From Pseudomonadota bacterium (GTDB taxonomy: Bacteria; Pseudomonadota; Gammaproteobacteria; Burkholderiales; Sulfuriferulaceae), in the NCBI GenBank assembly GCA_021790515.1, contig JAJYHV010000016.1, positions 1-60,396 on the forward strand: a stretch of DNA of 60,396 nt. The letters run 5' to 3'. The notes beneath the pieces were generated by a model. The model ran no database searches. It saw only the letters and a program-made list of their open reading frames with translations, and was not told the origin of the DNA. Shown here piece after piece: positions 20,220 through 31,587 of this stretch. Made by a program: the position numbers and the translations under genes. How positions within the stretch are numbered: the stretch's first letter is position 1; each line of letters opens with the position of its first letter.

Positions 20220-21313
20220 CGCGCAGCCTCCTGGCAATATTGCGCCACTCTCGCCGCAGCATCGGGTTTTGCCACCTGTCGCGCACAACGCCCCATGGCA
20301 CGCAATTGTTCGCGATTGAGCCCGGACAAACGCTGCGCCAGTCCGGCTGCGGTCAATTCCTGCTGCGGAATCATTTGCGCCGCACCACTATCCACCAAAA
20401 ACTGTGCGTTATGGGTCTGATGATCGTCCACCGCATGCGGATATGGCACCAACAGGGCCGGTACGCCAGCCGCCGCCAGTTCGGCCAGCGTCAACGCGCC
20501 GGCGCGGGTAATCGCCACGTCGCACCAGGCATAACGCGCCGCCATGTCATCAATAAATTCAACCACTTCTGCCGCCACTCCCACTACCGCATACGCCTGT
20601 TGCAGCGCTTGCAAATGTTGTCGCCCGGATTGGTGCACCACCTGCGGCCTGCGTTCTGCCGGTATCAAGGCCAACGCTTCAGGAACCACCTGATTCAACA
20701 CCGCCGCACCCAGGCTGCCACCCACCACCAGCATACGCAGTGGAGTGCCATCTGCCATATCCTCTGCATGGTTGACTGCCGCGATATCCGCACGCACCGG
20801 ATTCCCCGTCCAGACAACCGACACCTTGCCACAAAGCAAAGGTCGGTCGATTGGACGTCCGAATACATCAGGAAAGCCCGTCAACACCTTGTCTGCCAAA
20901 CATGCCAATATCCGGTTCGACAAACCGGCAATGGCGTTTTGCTCGTGCACGAGCAGCGGTTTACGCAACAAAGCCGCCATCACGCCACCCGGAAAACTGG
21001 GGTAACCACCCATACCCAACACCACGTCCGGCTTCAATTGACGCAAAACCCGCCACGATTGCAACAAAGCCCGCACCAACCCGAATACCGCCTTCACTTT
21101 TTTCAAGCCACCCTTGCCACGCAATCCACCAATGGAAAGCCACGCCATCTCGTAACCAAACGGCGGCACCAGACGCGTCTCCATACCTTGTCGCGATCCG
21201 AGCCACACTACCCGCCAGCCTTGCTGCGACATGGTTTCTGCCACCGCAAGCCCGGGGTAAATGTGTCCACCCGTGCCGCCTGCCATGATCATCACGGTGC
21301 GTGTCGTCATCAT
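20216..21313 (-). CDS. murG: UDP-GlcNAc:lipid I GlcNAc transferase MurG
   Basis: The peripheral membrane glycosyltransferase (365 residues) that makes lipid II from lipid I. The N-terminal glycine-rich loop [17 protein letters not shown] is diagnostic, and the C-terminal half has [17 protein letters not shown] and the donor-binding region [20 protein letters not shown]. Two adjacent ATG codons occur (21313 and 21310). The first overlaps the ftsW stop by ATGA. Confidence 0.98.
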   Translation of the reverse strand: MMTTRTVMIMAGGTGGHIYPGLAVAETMSQQGWRVVWLGSRQGMETRLVPPFGYEMAWLSIGGLRGKGGLKKVKAVFGLVRALLQSWRVLRQLKPDVVLGMGGYPSFPGGVMAALLRKPLLVHEQNAIAGLSNRILACLADKVLTGFPDVFGRPIDRPLLCGKVSVVWTGNPVRADIAAVNHAEDMADGTPLRMLVVGGSLGAAVLNQVVPEALALIPAERRPQVVHQSGRQHLQALQQAYAVVGVAAEVVEFIDDMAARYAWCDVAITRAGALTLAELAAAGVPALLVPYPHAVDDHQTHNAQFLVDSGAAQMIPQQELTAAGLAQRLSGLNREQLRAMGRCARQVAKPDAAARVAQYCQEAAR

Positions 21314-22482
21314 GCCCCTTTGCGTCCGGACTTCAACGACCGGGTTTCAAAATCAATGCGTAACAGAATCGCCATGGCAATACAGTTGGCGACGATGCCG
21401 CTACCACCGAATGACAACAGCGGAAGCGTCAAGCCTTTGGTAGGCAACAACCCGACATTCACACCGATATTGATGCCAGCCTGCACGCCCATCCATACGC
21501 CGATACCCATGGCCGCCAAGGCACAAAAATGCCGCTCCATCGCGGCGGCCGCGCGCCCGATCTGAAATGCCCGCACTACCAGCCAGCCGAACAACACAAT
21601 CACCGTCACCACCCCGACCAGACCAAACTCTTCTGCGATAACGGCCAACAAGAAATCAGTATGCGCTTCCGGCAGATAAAACAATTTTTCGATGCTGCCC
21701 CCCAGCCCCAGGCCGAACCATTGTCCGCGCCCAAACGCAATCAGGGCATGCGACAACTGGTAACCCTTACCGTACGGATCTGCCCACGGATCCATGAAAC
21801 CCACGATACGTTGCAGCCGATATGGAGAACTCCAGATCAGCCCGGCAAACCCCACCAGCGACATCACAATCAACCCGATGAAAATGCGCAGATTCAACCC
21901 GCCCAGAAACAAAATGCTCATGGCAATGGCAATGATGACCACAAACGCGCCAAAATCCGGTTCACGCAACAGCAGAGCGCCGGTGAACAGAATTGCTATC
22001 AGCATCGGATAGAACCCTTTTTTCAGATTGTGCATCACCGCCGCCTTACGCACGGTATAATCCGCCGCGTATAGCACCGCACACAATTTCATGAACTCTG
22101 ATGGCTGCAGGTTGGCGACGCCCAAGGGCAACCAGCGTTGGCTGCCATTCACATTGCGTCCCACACCCGGCACCAACACCAGCGCCAGTAACACCAATCC
22201 TGCCACGAACAGCCATGGAGCCGCCTGCTGCCAACGCACCATCGGTAAACGAAACGCCAGCCAGCCAGCCAGCAGCCCCACCGCGATGAATACCAACTGA
22301 CGCAACAAAAAATAATTGGCACGAAATCCGGTAGCCTTGCTGGCTTCCGCCATGTCAATCGACGCGGAATACACCATCACCAACCCAAACGACAGCAGTG
22401 ACAACACCAGCCAGACCAACGACTGATCCAGACCTTGCCGTGGCGTCCGCCCGCCTGCATTCGCTGTGTTCACCATGCTCAT
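21310..22482 (-). CDS. ftsW: peptidoglycan glycosyltransferase FtsW
   Basis: A SEDS-family polytopic membrane protein (390 residues, about ten hydrophobic segments) that polymerises septal glycan together with the ftsI product. The conserved extracytoplasmic region [20 protein letters not shown] and the following [18 protein letters not shown] identify it. The ATG at 22482 overlaps the murD stop by four bases and is preceded by GAGGTGGCAGG. Confidence 0.97.
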   Translation of the reverse strand: MSMVNTANAGGRTPRQGLDQSLVWLVLSLLSFGLVMVYSASIDMAEASKATGFRANYFLLRQLVFIAVGLLAGWLAFRLPMVRWQQAAPWLFVAGLVLLALVLVPGVGRNVNGSQRWLPLGVANLQPSEFMKLCAVLYAADYTVRKAAVMHNLKKGFYPMLIAILFTGALLLREPDFGAFVVIIAIAMSILFLGGLNLRIFIGLIVMSLVGFAGLIWSSPYRLQRIVGFMDPWADPYGKGYQLSHALIAFGRGQWFGLGLGGSIEKLFYLPEAHTDFLLAVIAEEFGLVGVVTVIVLFGWLVVRAFQIGRAAAAMERHFCALAAMGIGVWMGVQAGINIGVNVGLLPTKGLTLPLLSFGGSGIVANCIAMAILLRIDFETRSLKSGRKGA

Positions 22483-23828
22483 CCTGCCACCTCGCTCGCC
22501 AGCGCATTGACCGCCGTCACAAACACTTGTGCCCGATGCACATAGTTATCGAACATGTCGAAACTCGCACAGGCAGGCGACAGCAATATCGCATCGCCAG
22601 GCTGCGCCAACCGGAAAGCACACGTTACGGCATCCTGCATATCTTCTGCCCGCACGACTGCCAACCCGGTGTTCACCAGCGCTGTTGCAATCAACCCGCC
22701 ATCACGCCCCATCTGTACCACGGCACGCGCATGGCCTGGCAGACAACCGGCCAATGGAGAAAAGTCCTGCCCCTTGCCATCGCCGCCAGCAATCAATACC
22801 ACAGGGCGTTCCAAACCTGTTACCGCAGCCTCGGTGGCGCCAACATTGGTACCTTTCGAGTCATCATAAAAATCGACTTCTCCGACCCGCGCCACCCATT
22901 GCACCCGATGCGGCAAACCGGAAAACGTGCTCAGGGCTTTCACCAGCGACTCGTCCGGCAAGCCCAATGCGTGACACAATGCCAGCGCCGCCAACGCATT
23001 GGCCGCATTATGCCGTCCGGCTACCCGCAATGCCTGCGCAGCCAGCAAACGCTGTGTGCCACGGCACAAAAATCCCTCACACAGGCCATAATCCCTCGCA
23101 TTGACTGGCGCCCCCAATCCGAAACTCACGACCGGCGCATCAGGTCTCGGCAGGCCCTGTATCACGACATCATCACGATTCACCACTTGCAAACCCGCAC
23201 CGGAAAATATTCTCGCCTTGGCTGCCACATACGCACTCATATCCGGATACCGATCCAGATGGTCTTCACTGACATTCAGAATCGCTGCCGCCGCCGTGCG
23301 CAAACTGATGATGGTTTCGAGCTGGAAGCTGGACAATTCCAGCACAAACACCTCCGCCTCCGGATGACTGTCCAGCGCTGCCAACACCGGAACACCGATA
23401 TTGCCTGCCAACACCGTATTCAATCCGGCTGCTTCACACATGACCGCCACCATGCTCGCGACCGTACTCTTGCCATTGGATCCGGTCACGGCAAGTACCT
23501 GCACCGACGCTGGCACGGCATGGGCAAACACCTCGACATCGCTCCAGAATGGCAGGCCACGCGCACGCGCATCGCGCAATACAGGTACGGCCAACGACAC
23601 ACCCGGGCTTACCACTACCAGCTCAGCCCACGCCAGATCTTCTGCCCGCCACGCACCCAAATGCACGACGACCTCCGGAGCATCAAGCTGGAATTCGGCC
23701 AAGCCGGCTGGTCTGTCAGCTTCATCGGCTGCGCGCAACGAGGCACCGCGCCGCGCCAACCAACCGGCCGCCGCCTGCCCGCTTTTACCCAGCCCCAACA
23801 CCAGTACCCGTTTACCCTGCCAGTCCAT
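22479..23828 (-). CDS. murD: UDP-MurNAc-L-Ala-D-glutamate ligase
   Basis: A Mur ligase of 449 residues adding D-glutamate. N-terminal [18 protein letters not shown]-loop VTGSNGKST and the C-terminal [12 protein letters not shown] are family signatures. I chose ATG 23828 because GGTGAG precedes it at seven bases and the product then starts [12 protein letters not shown]; a GTG at 23840 would add four residues. A spacer of about 50 bp with an 11-bp tandem repeat separates it from mraY, one of the few real gaps in the cluster. Confidence 0.97.
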   Translation of the reverse strand: MDWQGKRVLVLGLGKSGQAAAGWLARRGASLRAADEADRPAGLAEFQLDAPEVVVHLGAWRAEDLAWAELVVVSPGVSLAVPVLRDARARGLPFWSDVEVFAHAVPASVQVLAVTGSNGKSTVASMVAVMCEAAGLNTVLAGNIGVPVLAALDSHPEAEVFVLELSSFQLETIISLRTAAAAILNVSEDHLDRYPDMSAYVAAKARIFSGAGLQVVNRDDVVIQGLPRPDAPVVSFGLGAPVNARDYGLCEGFLCRGTQRLLAAQALRVAGRHNAANALAALALCHALGLPDESLVKALSTFSGLPHRVQWVARVGEVDFYDDSKGTNVGATEAAVTGLERPVVLIAGGDGKGQDFSPLAGCLPGHARAVVQMGRDGGLIATALVNTGLAVVRAEDMQDAVTCAFRLAQPGDAILLSPACASFDMFDNYVHRAQVFVTAVNALASEVAG

Positions 23829-23855
23829 GCCTGTACTCACCTTTTGCAGCGACGC

Positions 23856-23899
23856 ATCTTCGGCGTATCTTCAACATATCTTCAACGTATCTTCAGCGT
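23856..23899. repeat. 11-bp tandem repeat, four units, at the mraY/murD junction
   Basis: Four units of ATCTTCRRCRT follow one another exactly (minus strand AAGATACGTTG and variants). The first unit in the direction of transcription encodes the final residues of MraY, and the other three fill most of the spacer before murD. It probably arose by slippage at the gene end. An effect on mRNA or on murD translation is possible but not shown. Confidence 0.8.
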
Positions 23900-24967
23900 C
23901 GACAAACCAATCAACACCAATATCATGGTAATAATCCAGAACCGCACCACCACCTGTGTTTCCTTCCAGCCTTTCAATTCGAAATGATGGTGCAACGGCG
24001 CCATACGAAACACCCGCTTTCCGGTCAAACGAAACGAAGCCACTTGTATCATCACCGACAAGGTTTCCACCACGAACACACCACCCATCACAAACAGCAC
24101 AATTTCCTGCCGCACGATAACCGCAACCGTTCCCAACGCGGCGCCCAACGCCAGCGCACCGACATCCCCCATGAATACTTCTGCCGGATAAGCGTTAAAC
24201 CATAGAAACGCAAGACCGGCGCCAGCAACCGCTGCACACAACACAGCCAGTTCACCCGCTCCGGGAATATGCGGTTCGCCCAGATAGTGCGAAAACACCG
24301 CATGTCCCGCAACATACGCAAACACAGACAGCGCGGACGCCACCATCACCGTTGGCAAAATTGCCAGTCCATCCAGCCCATCGGTCAGATTTACCGCATT
24401 GCTGGTACCTACAATGACAAAATAGGTCAACACCACAAAACCCAACGTTCCCAACGGAATGGCAACATGCTTGAAAAAGGGGACGATAAGCTCGGTTTGT
24501 GCGGGCAACTGTGTCGAATAGGCAATGTATAGCGCGGCACCAATACCCAATAACGACTGCCAGAAATACTTGGCTTTGGCCGACAATCCTTTCGGATTGC
24601 GATGCACGACCTTGCGATAATCATCTACCCAACCGATGACCCCAAACCCCAACGTGGTCAACAGCACAACCCAGACATAATGATTCGCCAAATCTCCCCA
24701 CAACAAGGTCGATACCACAATCGACACCAATATCAGTGCGCCGCCCATGGTCGGCGTGCCTGATTTCACCAAATGTGTTTTTGGACCATCATCGCGAACC
24801 GACTGACCTATCTTCAAAACAGTCAACCGTCGAATCATCCATGGACCCACCAAAAACGAAATACCCAGTGATGTAAGCGACGCCAACACCGCGCGCAAGG
24901 TGATGTAATTGAATACATTGAAGGCTCGCACATCCACCGACAACGATTGAAACAGCCACAACAACAT
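23882..24967 (-). CDS. mraY: phospho-MurNAc-pentapeptide translocase MraY
   Basis: A ten-helix membrane enzyme (361 residues) that attaches phospho-MurNAc-pentapeptide to undecaprenyl phosphate, giving lipid I. Active-site segments [25 protein letters not shown], and [11 protein letters not shown] carry the conserved aspartates. The start codon shares one base with the murF stop codon (TGATG), indicating coupling. Confidence 0.98.
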   Translation of the reverse strand: MLLWLFQSLSVDVRAFNVFNYITLRAVLASLTSLGISFLVGPWMIRRLTVLKIGQSVRDDGPKTHLVKSGTPTMGGALILVSIVVSTLLWGDLANHYVWVVLLTTLGFGVIGWVDDYRKVVHRNPKGLSAKAKYFWQSLLGIGAALYIAYSTQLPAQTELIVPFFKHVAIPLGTLGFVVLTYFVIVGTSNAVNLTDGLDGLAILPTVMVASALSVFAYVAGHAVFSHYLGEPHIPGAGELAVLCAAVAGAGLAFLWFNAYPAEVFMGDVGALALGAALGTVAVIVRQEIVLFVMGGVFVVETLSVMIQVASFRLTGKRVFRMAPLHHHFELKGWKETQVVVRFWIITMILVLIGLSTLKIR

Positions 24968-26319
24968 CAGCTCTGCTCCTCAATCTGTGCCACTACGCGT
25001 TCCATCTGCATGAAACGCGAACCTTTGACCAGCACCGTGACATCCGCCGCCAATATTGGCTGTACAGCCTGAACCAACGCATCCATATCCATGAAATGCT
25101 GCCCCTGCGCCCCAAAGGCCGCGACCGCTTGCAAACTCATCGACCCGGTTGCCAACAGCACATCGATTCCGTTGGACCGGGCAAACTCGCCCACTTCCCG
25201 ATGCGCCCGTTCTGCCGCATCGCCCAATTCACCCATATCTCCTAATACCAGCACGCGCTTGCCCGGTCGGGCAGCGAGCGTCAAAATCGCTGCCCGCACC
25301 GATTCCGGATTCGCATTATAGGTATCATCCAACAGGCAAGCGCCGTACAACGCGCGTTTATGCTGCATCCTGCCCTTGGGCGCCTGCATGGCAGACAACC
25401 CCGCCCGCACTGCTGCCAAAGGCAGTCCCAGTGCTACTGCCCCTGCCGTGGCTGCCAACGCATTCATCACATTATGTTCGCCCGGCAACGACAATCTCAG
25501 CGACATTTCGCCAGTCGGGGTGGCAATCTGCAAATAACTGCCATCGATATCTGTCTGCGCCCGCCCCACAATATCCGCCTCGACAAACCGTGCAAAATGC
25601 AATAACTGGCGTTCCTGTGCCAGTTCACGCCACAGACCGACAAACCGATCATCACCGTTGAGCACCACCACCGCCTGCTCTCCAGCGCCAGCAACAATTT
25701 CGCCCTTGGCACGCGCCACAGCCTCATGCGAACCAAGCAACCCCAAATGCGCACTGCCAGCGTTATTAATCAGCACGACATCCGGATCTGCCATTCTCAC
25801 CAACCGGTCGATTTCACCGGCATGATTCATGCCCATTTCAATCACACCGATACGATGTTCTGCGCGCAAACCAAGCAAGGTCAGCGGCACACCAATGTCA
25901 TTATTCAAATTACCCTGCGTCGCCAGCACCTGTTCGCTACCCAGCGCGCTACGCGCAATACTGGCCAGCATCTCCTTTACCGTCGTCTTGCCGCTGCTGC
26001 CGGTAATCGCCACAATGCGTGTGCCCGATACCTGTCGCCACCAGGCAGCCAGTCGTCCCAGCGCCAACCGTGTATCATCGACCACAATCGCCGGACAATC
26101 ACCAATGGCTTTTTCATCATCGACCATAACCGCCACAGCACCGGCACTGCACGCAGTCTGAACATACGCATGCCCATCGAAATGCTCTCCGTGCAAGGCA
26201 ACGAACAAATCGCCCGGCTGCACAGCCCGGCTATCCGTCACCACGCGGGCAAACGCCACGGATTCACCGCGCACGATACCGCCTATCGCCAATGCGGCCG
26301 TATCCATCATGCACATCAT
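24967..26319 (-). CDS. murF: UDP-MurNAc-tripeptide D-Ala-D-Ala ligase
   Basis: A Mur ligase of 450 residues that adds the D-Ala-D-Ala dipeptide. P-loop [27 protein letters not shown] and VLGDMGELG are characteristic. The ATG at 26319 overlaps the murE stop codon as ATGA and follows GGAG; the open frame up to 26343 lies within murE. The dipeptide substrate comes from Ddl in the same cluster. Confidence 0.98.
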   Translation of the reverse strand: MMCMMDTAALAIGGIVRGESVAFARVVTDSRAVQPGDLFVALHGEHFDGHAYVQTACSAGAVAVMVDDEKAIGDCPAIVVDDTRLALGRLAAWWRQVSGTRIVAITGSSGKTTVKEMLASIARSALGSEQVLATQGNLNNDIGVPLTLLGLRAEHRIGVIEMGMNHAGEIDRLVRMADPDVVLINNAGSAHLGLLGSHEAVARAKGEIVAGAGEQAVVVLNGDDRFVGLWRELAQERQLLHFARFVEADIVGRAQTDIDGSYLQIATPTGEMSLRLSLPGEHNVMNALAATAGAVALGLPLAAVRAGLSAMQAPKGRMQHKRALYGACLLDDTYNANPESVRAAILTLAARPGKRVLVLGDMGELGDAAERAHREVGEFARSNGIDVLLATGSMSLQAVAAFGAQGQHFMDMDALVQAVQPILAADVTVLVKGSRFMQMERVVAQIEEQS

Positions 26320-27821
26320 GATTGCTGCTCCACTACTTTGCACGCCAAGGCTTCCTGCGCTACAGACACGTCCCGGAACGGATATCTCACACCAGCAATT
26401 TCTTGATAATCTTCATGCCCCTTGCCGGCAATCAACACCACGTCACCAGCCCGCGCCTGCGTGATCGCGCTAAAAATGGCCGCCCGCCGATCGGGCTCCA
26501 CTGTTTCATCTCCTGTCATTCCGGCTCGCATATCCGCAATAATGTCCAGCACCTGTTCGGAACGCGGATTATCTGCCGTCAGCACCGCACGATCTGCCAA
26601 ACGCGACGCCACCTCACCCATCAAAGAACGTTTACCCATATCCCGGTCGCCGCCACAACCCAGCACACACCACAGCGTACCCGGCGTCAATGCACGCAAA
26701 GTCAACAATGCCTGCTCCAGCGCATCCGGCGTATGCGCATAATCAACCACCACCAAAGGTTCACTCCCCCCGCCCAATGTCTGCATGCGGCCGGCAGGCG
26801 GATGCAGCAAAGCGATCTGTTTTGCCGCTTCAGTCAACGTTATTCCACTCACCAACAACACACCCAACACGGCCAGCAAATTACTGGCATTGAATTTTCC
26901 CAACACCGGCGCCTGAATCTCGCTGCTTCCCCACGGCGTATCCACTTGCATGACCAATCCGTCACCGGCAATCCGTATGCCATGTCCGTGCACATCGGCC
27001 TTCGATTCGCCAGCCACGCCATCATCCAGACCATAGGCCAATCTTTGCACACCCGCAGCAGGGCGTGCCAGCAACTTCCGCCCGAATGCATCGTCCCGAT
27101 TCACAATCGCATACGCCAGGCCAGACCAATCAAACAAACGCGCCTTCGCCGCGGCATAATTTGCCATATCGCCATGATAATCCAGATGATCTCGCGTCAA
27201 ATTGGTCAACACCGCGACATCAAACTGCACAGCATCGACCCGTCCCTGATCCAGGCCCTCAGACGACACTTCCATCGCCACAGCAACCACCCCTTGCTGC
27301 CGAAACGCAGCCAAAGTTTGCTGCACCACTGCCGCATCCGGCGTGGTATTACCCGTTTGCTGCAATGCATCCGGCAAGCCATTACCCAGCGTCCCCATAA
27401 CCGCCGTTTTACGCGCCACACCATTCATTGCCCGCGCCAGCCAGTGCGTGCACGAAGTCTTGCCGTTGGTTCCGGTCACACCAACCATCCACAAATCCTG
27501 CGAGGCATCGCCATACACATAAGCGGCCAACTCACCCAGCCGTGATTTCAAACCTGTCACCGGCACATTTGGTACAGCAGAAAACTCCACCGGCCAGATA
27601 AAATCTGCCGCCTCCCACACCACGCCTGACGCACCTGCTGCCAATGCAGCGGCAATATAGCGACGCCCGTCCTGACGCAAACCCGGATATGCCGCAAACA
27701 GCATGCCCGATCGCACTTGCCGGCTATCACTGCTGATACCTTCTGCCCGCCCCCCTTGATGCAGCAACGCCGCAACAATGGTCGCGGCATCTTGCCGGGC
27801 AAAAAACGGGGCAGCCATCAT
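26316..27821 (-). CDS. murE: UDP-MurNAc-dipeptide:meso-diaminopimelate ligase
   Basis: A Mur ligase of 501 residues adding the third stem amino acid. P-loop TGTNGKTSCTHWLA and the motif DNPR in TADNPRSEQVL; DNPR is the known specificity motif for meso-diaminopimelate rather than lysine, in keeping with a Gram-negative wall. The start overlaps the ftsI stop by four bases. Confidence 0.98.
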   Translation of the reverse strand: MMAAPFFARQDAATIVAALLHQGGRAEGISSDSRQVRSGMLFAAYPGLRQDGRRYIAAALAAGASGVVWEAADFIWPVEFSAVPNVPVTGLKSRLGELAAYVYGDASQDLWMVGVTGTNGKTSCTHWLARAMNGVARKTAVMGTLGNGLPDALQQTGNTTPDAAVVQQTLAAFRQQGVVAVAMEVSSEGLDQGRVDAVQFDVAVLTNLTRDHLDYHGDMANYAAAKARLFDWSGLAYAIVNRDDAFGRKLLARPAAGVQRLAYGLDDGVAGESKADVHGHGIRIAGDGLVMQVDTPWGSSEIQAPVLGKFNASNLLAVLGVLLVSGITLTEAAKQIALLHPPAGRMQTLGGGSEPLVVVDYAHTPDALEQALLTLRALTPGTLWCVLGCGGDRDMGKRSLMGEVASRLADRAVLTADNPRSEQVLDIIADMRAGMTGDETVEPDRRAAIFSAITQARAGDVVLIAGKGHEDYQEIAGVRYPFRDVSVAQEALACKVVEQQS

Positions 27822-29563
27822 GTTCCGCCCTCCTTGCCTCTTGCCACTCCGGCAGCGGTTTTTATCGTCAGCGCTTTATCGGGCGGGACATTCAACAAAT
27901 GCAAACTGTCTTCCATCACCTGATGAAACACCGGACCGGCCACGCTGCCACCATAATACTGACCAGATGAGGGTTCCATCACGGCCACTGCCAAAATCAA
28001 ACGAGGATTGTTCGCCGGCGCAAAACCGATAAAAGAAGCCACATACCGGTTGGCCGCGTAACCACCATGATCCGGTATATGCGCCGTTCCGGTTTTGCCG
28101 GCATCGGTATAATCATCGAGCGCTGCCTGCGGCGCAGTCCCGTCTTTTGTCACGACTTTCGTCAACATCTGCGCCATTTCATCCGCACTTCGGGCGGAAA
28201 ACACCCGCTCGCCAGCAGGCGCTTCACCGGGAAGTTTCACCAGACTGATCGGTTTCAACATGCCATGATTCGTAAAGACGGTATACGCTCTGGCCAGTTG
28301 CAGCAGACTGACCGAAATGCCATTGCCATATGACATGGTGGCCTGTTCAATAGGATGCCAATGTTGCCACGGCCGCACACTGCCACTTACCGCACCGGGA
28401 AAATCCGTGACTGGTATTGAACCAAACCCGGCATCGTGCAATTTTTGCCAAAAATACGCCGGCTGCAAGCCCAGAATGATTTTCGATGCGCCGACGTTGC
28501 TCGACTTTTCTATGATTTGCTCCACCGTCAGCACCCCTTCCGGATGCGCATCATGAATCCAGCGATTACCTACTTGCCATTTACCCGGTGAAGTATCAAT
28601 TTGCGTATCCGGACGAATCTCCCCCGCATCGAGCGCGGCGGTCAACGCAATCGGCTTCAGGGTTGATCCCGGCTCGTACTCATCCGTGATGACGCGATTA
28701 CGCCGTACCCAGGCTTGCGTGCCAGACAAATTATTGGGATTGAATGAGGGCACATTCACCATGGCCAAAACTTCACCTGTTTTGGCGTCCAGCATGACCA
28801 GTGACCCTGATTTTGCCTTGTTCGCGGTCACCGCCGCTTCCAGTGCCCGTGCGGCGACATACTGCAACCGCATATCCAGCGCCAGTTGCACATCCTGCCC
28901 TGGTTTCGGGGCAAGAATGCTTTGCACATCCTCAATCACATCCCCATGCCGGTCAATCAGCACCCGATGACTGCCATCCCTGCCCGCCAGCCGGCTTTGC
29001 AAACCCAGCTCCAAACCCTCTTGGCCATTGTCATCCATACCAGTAAAACCGAGCACTGCGCCCAACAAATCAGCCATCGGATAATACCGCCGGTACTCAC
29101 GCGCCAATGACAAGCCGGGAATTGACAAACGTGTCACCGCAGCAGCCTCATCCGGTGGCAAGCGACGTTTGATCCACACAAAATCATGATCCGTATCTGC
29201 CAGCTTGTGGCGCAATTCCGTTATCGGCATATGCAAAACGGCCGACAGGCGAGCAACCTGCCCTGCGTCGAGCGAATCATCTGACGGATTGAACCACAAT
29301 GATTCCACTGGCGTGCTGATGGCCAGCACCTCACCATGACGGTCGCTGACCATGCCACGGTGTGCAGGCAAGGCCATGACGCGACTGGTCATTGCGTCCC
29401 CTTTGCGCTGCAAAAAAGGTTGGTGCCATACCTGCAAATACATTGCCCGCACCCCCAATGCCGCCAGCCAGGCCAGCAAAACCCCCAACAACAATGTGCT
29501 ACGCCATTCCTTTAAATGCAGCACCAGCAAATGTCCGGCAGGACGACCCATACGCGGCATCAT
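27818..29563 (-). CDS. ftsI: septal peptidoglycan transpeptidase FtsI (PBP3)
   Basis: A class B penicillin-binding protein (581 residues). One membrane anchor (about 18-40), a pedestal domain, then a transpeptidase domain with SxxK as STLK (near residue 297), SxN in KSSNVGASK and KTGTAH (near 490). It crosslinks septal peptidoglycan and partners with FtsW. The true start is at 29563, overlapping the ftsL stop by ATGA; the longer open frame to 29734 lies antiparallel-free but inside ftsL in another frame. Confidence 0.97.
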   Translation of the reverse strand: MMPRMGRPAGHLLVLHLKEWRSTLLLGVLLAWLAALGVRAMYLQVWHQPFLQRKGDAMTSRVMALPAHRGMVSDRHGEVLAISTPVESLWFNPSDDSLDAGQVARLSAVLHMPITELRHKLADTDHDFVWIKRRLPPDEAAAVTRLSIPGLSLAREYRRYYPMADLLGAVLGFTGMDDNGQEGLELGLQSRLAGRDGSHRVLIDRHGDVIEDVQSILAPKPGQDVQLALDMRLQYVAARALEAAVTANKAKSGSLVMLDAKTGEVLAMVNVPSFNPNNLSGTQAWVRRNRVITDEYEPGSTLKPIALTAALDAGEIRPDTQIDTSPGKWQVGNRWIHDAHPEGVLTVEQIIEKSSNVGASKIILGLQPAYFWQKLHDAGFGSIPVTDFPGAVSGSVRPWQHWHPIEQATMSYGNGISVSLLQLARAYTVFTNHGMLKPISLVKLPGEAPAGERVFSARSADEMAQMLTKVVTKDGTAPQAALDDYTDAGKTGTAHIPDHGGYAANRYVASFIGFAPANNPRLILAVAVMEPSSGQYYGGSVAGPVFHQVMEDSLHLLNVPPDKALTIKTAAGVARGKEGGT

Positions 29564-29844
29564 GGGCGTGTCACCAAAGCGTGGGGTGCGAACACCATCC
29601 GCTCTTGACGGGCATCCGGCAGCTGCATCTGCAGCTTGTCGCCGGCAATTTTTCCTACCCGTGCGTGCATCGCCCACGTGCTTTGCTCCAACTGCAACCT
29701 CCCCCACTCTTCTTCGAGTTGCCGCTGCTGCCACTCTGCCTGTTGCAAAGCAATGAACACTTTGTGCGCCTGATGCTGGCTGTTCACCACAGCCAACGCA
29801 CTACCAATCACCGCCAGCAACAATACGATCTGTACTCGCATCAC
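29560..29844 (-). CDS. ftsL: cell division protein FtsL
   Basis: A 94-residue bitopic protein with a membrane helix at about residues 4-23 and a following leucine- and glutamine-rich coiled coil (about 25-60), typical of FtsL, which forms the FtsQLB complex. Sequence conservation in this family is low. The assignment rests on size, topology and position between rsmH and ftsI. It overlaps both neighbours by four bases. Confidence 0.92.
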   Translation of the reverse strand: MMRVQIVLLLAVIGSALAVVNSQHQAHKVFIALQQAEWQQRQLEEEWGRLQLEQSTWAMHARVGKIAGDKLQMQLPDARQERMVFAPHALVTRP

Positions 29845-30767
29845 ATTGCTTCCAGCACACGCATAATGGCGCTGCGTGCGCGCGGATTCCGTGCCACTTC
29901 AGCCTCATCGGCCCGCAGCGCCCGTCCGACCAGACGCATGCGAGGCGTCGGGATGTCCGCCGCACGCACCGGCAGGCGCCAAGGCAACTGCGGCGCAGAA
30001 CTGCGTTCACGCATAAAACGCTTCACCATGCGATCCTCCAGCGAATGAAACGCAATGACGACCAATCGCCCTCCCGGCAACAACGCATCGGCTGCCTGAG
30101 TCAATCCCGACGCTAACGCTTCAAGTTCACCGTTGACATGAATCCGTATAGCCTGGAAAGTACGTGTCGCCGGATCCTTGCCGGCCTCACGACCTGGCAC
30201 GACGCTGGCGACCAGCCGCGCCAACTCCCCTGTGCCAACAATCGGTTGGCGCACGCGTTTTTCCACAATCGCCCTTGCAATCGGCCCAGCATACCGCTCT
30301 TCACCATAGCGCCAAATTACCTCTTTCAATTCCTGTTCACCGGCATGTGCCAACCACTGTGCCGCCGTCTCACCCGCTGTCGTATCCATGCGCATGTCCA
30401 GCGGTGCGTCGTGACGAAAACTGAACCCTCGCCCGGCATCGTCCAATTGTGGTGAAGACACCCCCAAATCCATCAACACCCCATCCACCTGCGCCACGCC
30501 CATCTGCCCCAACACAACTGCCAGTTCGGAAAAATTGGCATGACACATCACAAACCGCTCATCCTGCCACTGCTCACCCACAGCCACTGCCTGCGGATCA
30601 CGATCCAGCGCAATCAACCGACCCGCCGCACTCAACTGGCGCAAAATGAGTACGCTGTGTCCACCACGACCAAACGTTGCATCGACATACACACCATCTG
30701 CCCGCACATTCAGCGCACCAACCGCCTGCTCGCACAGCACGGTTTCGTGTCGCAACACATCACTCAC
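29841..30767 (-). CDS. rsmH: 16S rRNA m4C1402 methyltransferase RsmH (MraW)
   Basis: A SAM-dependent methyltransferase of 308 residues that modifies N4 of C1402 in 16S rRNA. SAM-binding segment [16 protein letters not shown] near residues 27-42, then [20 protein letters not shown] and the C-terminal [15 protein letters not shown]. It overlaps mraZ and ftsL by four bases each. Confidence 0.98.
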   Translation of the reverse strand: MSDVLRHETVLCEQAVGALNVRADGVYVDATFGRGGHSVLILRQLSAAGRLIALDRDPQAVAVGEQWQDERFVMCHANFSELAVVLGQMGVAQVDGVLMDLGVSSPQLDDAGRGFSFRHDAPLDMRMDTTAGETAAQWLAHAGEQELKEVIWRYGEERYAGPIARAIVEKRVRQPIVGTGELARLVASVVPGREAGKDPATRTFQAIRIHVNGELEALASGLTQAADALLPGGRLVVIAFHSLEDRMVKRFMRERSSAPQLPWRLPVRAADIPTPRMRLVGRALRADEAEVARNPRARSAIMRVLEAM

Positions 30768-31210
30768 AATGAGAAACCAGCCAGCTCGGCAGGCATTTCA
30801 CCATGTTTGAACGCCAGCGCGACGTCCATCTGCGCCTGCCATCTCGCCTCATTCCACAGCTCGAATTTCGCGCCTTGCCCCACCATCACCACGCTCTTGT
30901 CCAGCGCGGCAAACTCGCGCAACATGGCGGGCAACAAAATTCGCCCGGCAGCATCCAGCTCCAGGTCCGCCGCATTACCCACCAGCAAACGCTGCAGACT
31001 CCGGGTTTGCGGATTGAAGCTGGACAGGCTGTTCAATTTTTTCTCGATGGGCTCCCATTCCAACAACGGGAACAACAACAGACATTCGCTGGGGTCAACC
31101 GTCACCACCACGCGGCCATCGCCTTGCTCGGCCAGCGCGTCCCGATACCGTGCCGGCACCATCAGCCGTCCTTTGGTATCCAGACTCAATGTGGTCACCC
31201 CACGAAACAT
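30764..31210 (-). CDS. mraZ: transcriptional regulator MraZ
   Basis: A 148-residue AbrB/SpoVT-fold DNA-binding protein, first gene of the dcw cluster. It starts [19 protein letters not shown] and repeats the same fold in the second half ([17 protein letters not shown]), as known for MraZ. In E. coli it represses its own promoter by binding repeated boxes. Here four such repeats lie 33-67 bp upstream. The ribosome site is the purine block GAGGAGGGGGAG. Confidence 0.98.
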   Translation of the reverse strand: MFRGVTTLSLDTKGRLMVPARYRDALAEQGDGRVVVTVDPSECLLLFPLLEWEPIEKKLNSLSSFNPQTRSLQRLLVGNAADLELDAAGRILLPAMLREFAALDKSVVMVGQGAKFELWNEARWQAQMDVALAFKHGEMPAELAGFSL

Positions 31211-31243
31211 GTTCTCCCCCTCCTCGCGTTACCGCGTATTCTC

Positions 31244-31277
31244 CCACTTTTTACCACAAAATACCACTTTTCTCCAC
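31244..31277 (-). promoter_or_regulatory. MraZ operator: four GTGG repeats at 10-bp spacing
   Basis: On the minus strand GTGG occurs at 31277-31274, 31267-31264, 31257-31254 and 31247-31244, each followed by A, T or G and separated by six A/T-rich or purine bases. The exact helical-turn spacing matches MraZ boxes. The first repeat overlaps the -10 element and the others lie downstream of it, so bound MraZ would block transcription start. Confidence 0.85.
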
Positions 31278-31304
31278 TATAAACAACAATTGATAGAGGG
31301 TCAA
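31276..31304 (-). promoter_or_regulatory. dcw cluster promoter (Pmra)
   Basis: TTGACC (31304-31299) and TATAGT (31281-31276) are spaced by 17 bp on the minus strand, about 65 bp upstream of the mraZ start. This is a near-consensus sigma70 promoter and the probable main promoter of the whole dcw cluster. Confidence 0.82.
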
Positions 31305-31329
31305 GCAAGGTTGCAGAAATAATCCAGCT

Positions 31330-31347
31330 ACACCAACAAGTTGGTGT
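31330..31347. repeat. perfect palindrome upstream of the dcw promoter
   Basis: ACACCAAC-AA-GTTGGTGT, an 8-bp perfect inverted repeat with a two-base centre, 26 bp upstream of the -35 box. It could be an operator for an unknown regulator. The rest of the gap to 31587 is purine-rich with no gene visible. Confidence 0.6.
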
Positions 31348-31587
31348 GACATAACGACGGAGAGAGATAACAAAGAAAGAAACAAATGCCAGAAAAAAAG
31401 AAATAACGAAAAAACAAACCGGCAGGCCAGCAACACTGACCGAAGGAATCAGCAATTTATTCCACCCTGTATTCCGTCATGTCACGGTCGGGGCGAATCA
31501 GCGATTCCTGAACAGACAAAACAAAGGGAAGCGGAGCGAAAAAATGGTAAACGATATATGCCGATTTCGCATCTATTCCCAACAAAA

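Noticed and set aside
22398-23987. Long plus-strand open frame (529 codons) opposite ftsW and murD
   Set aside because: It is the antisense shadow of two unmistakable genes; the product is rich in His, Arg, Gln and Cys with no recognisable motif, as expected for reverse frames in this composition.
26322-27545. Plus-strand open frame of 407 codons opposite murE
   Set aside because: Same shadow effect; no ribosome site, low-complexity His/Arg/Gln composition, and murE on the other strand is certain.
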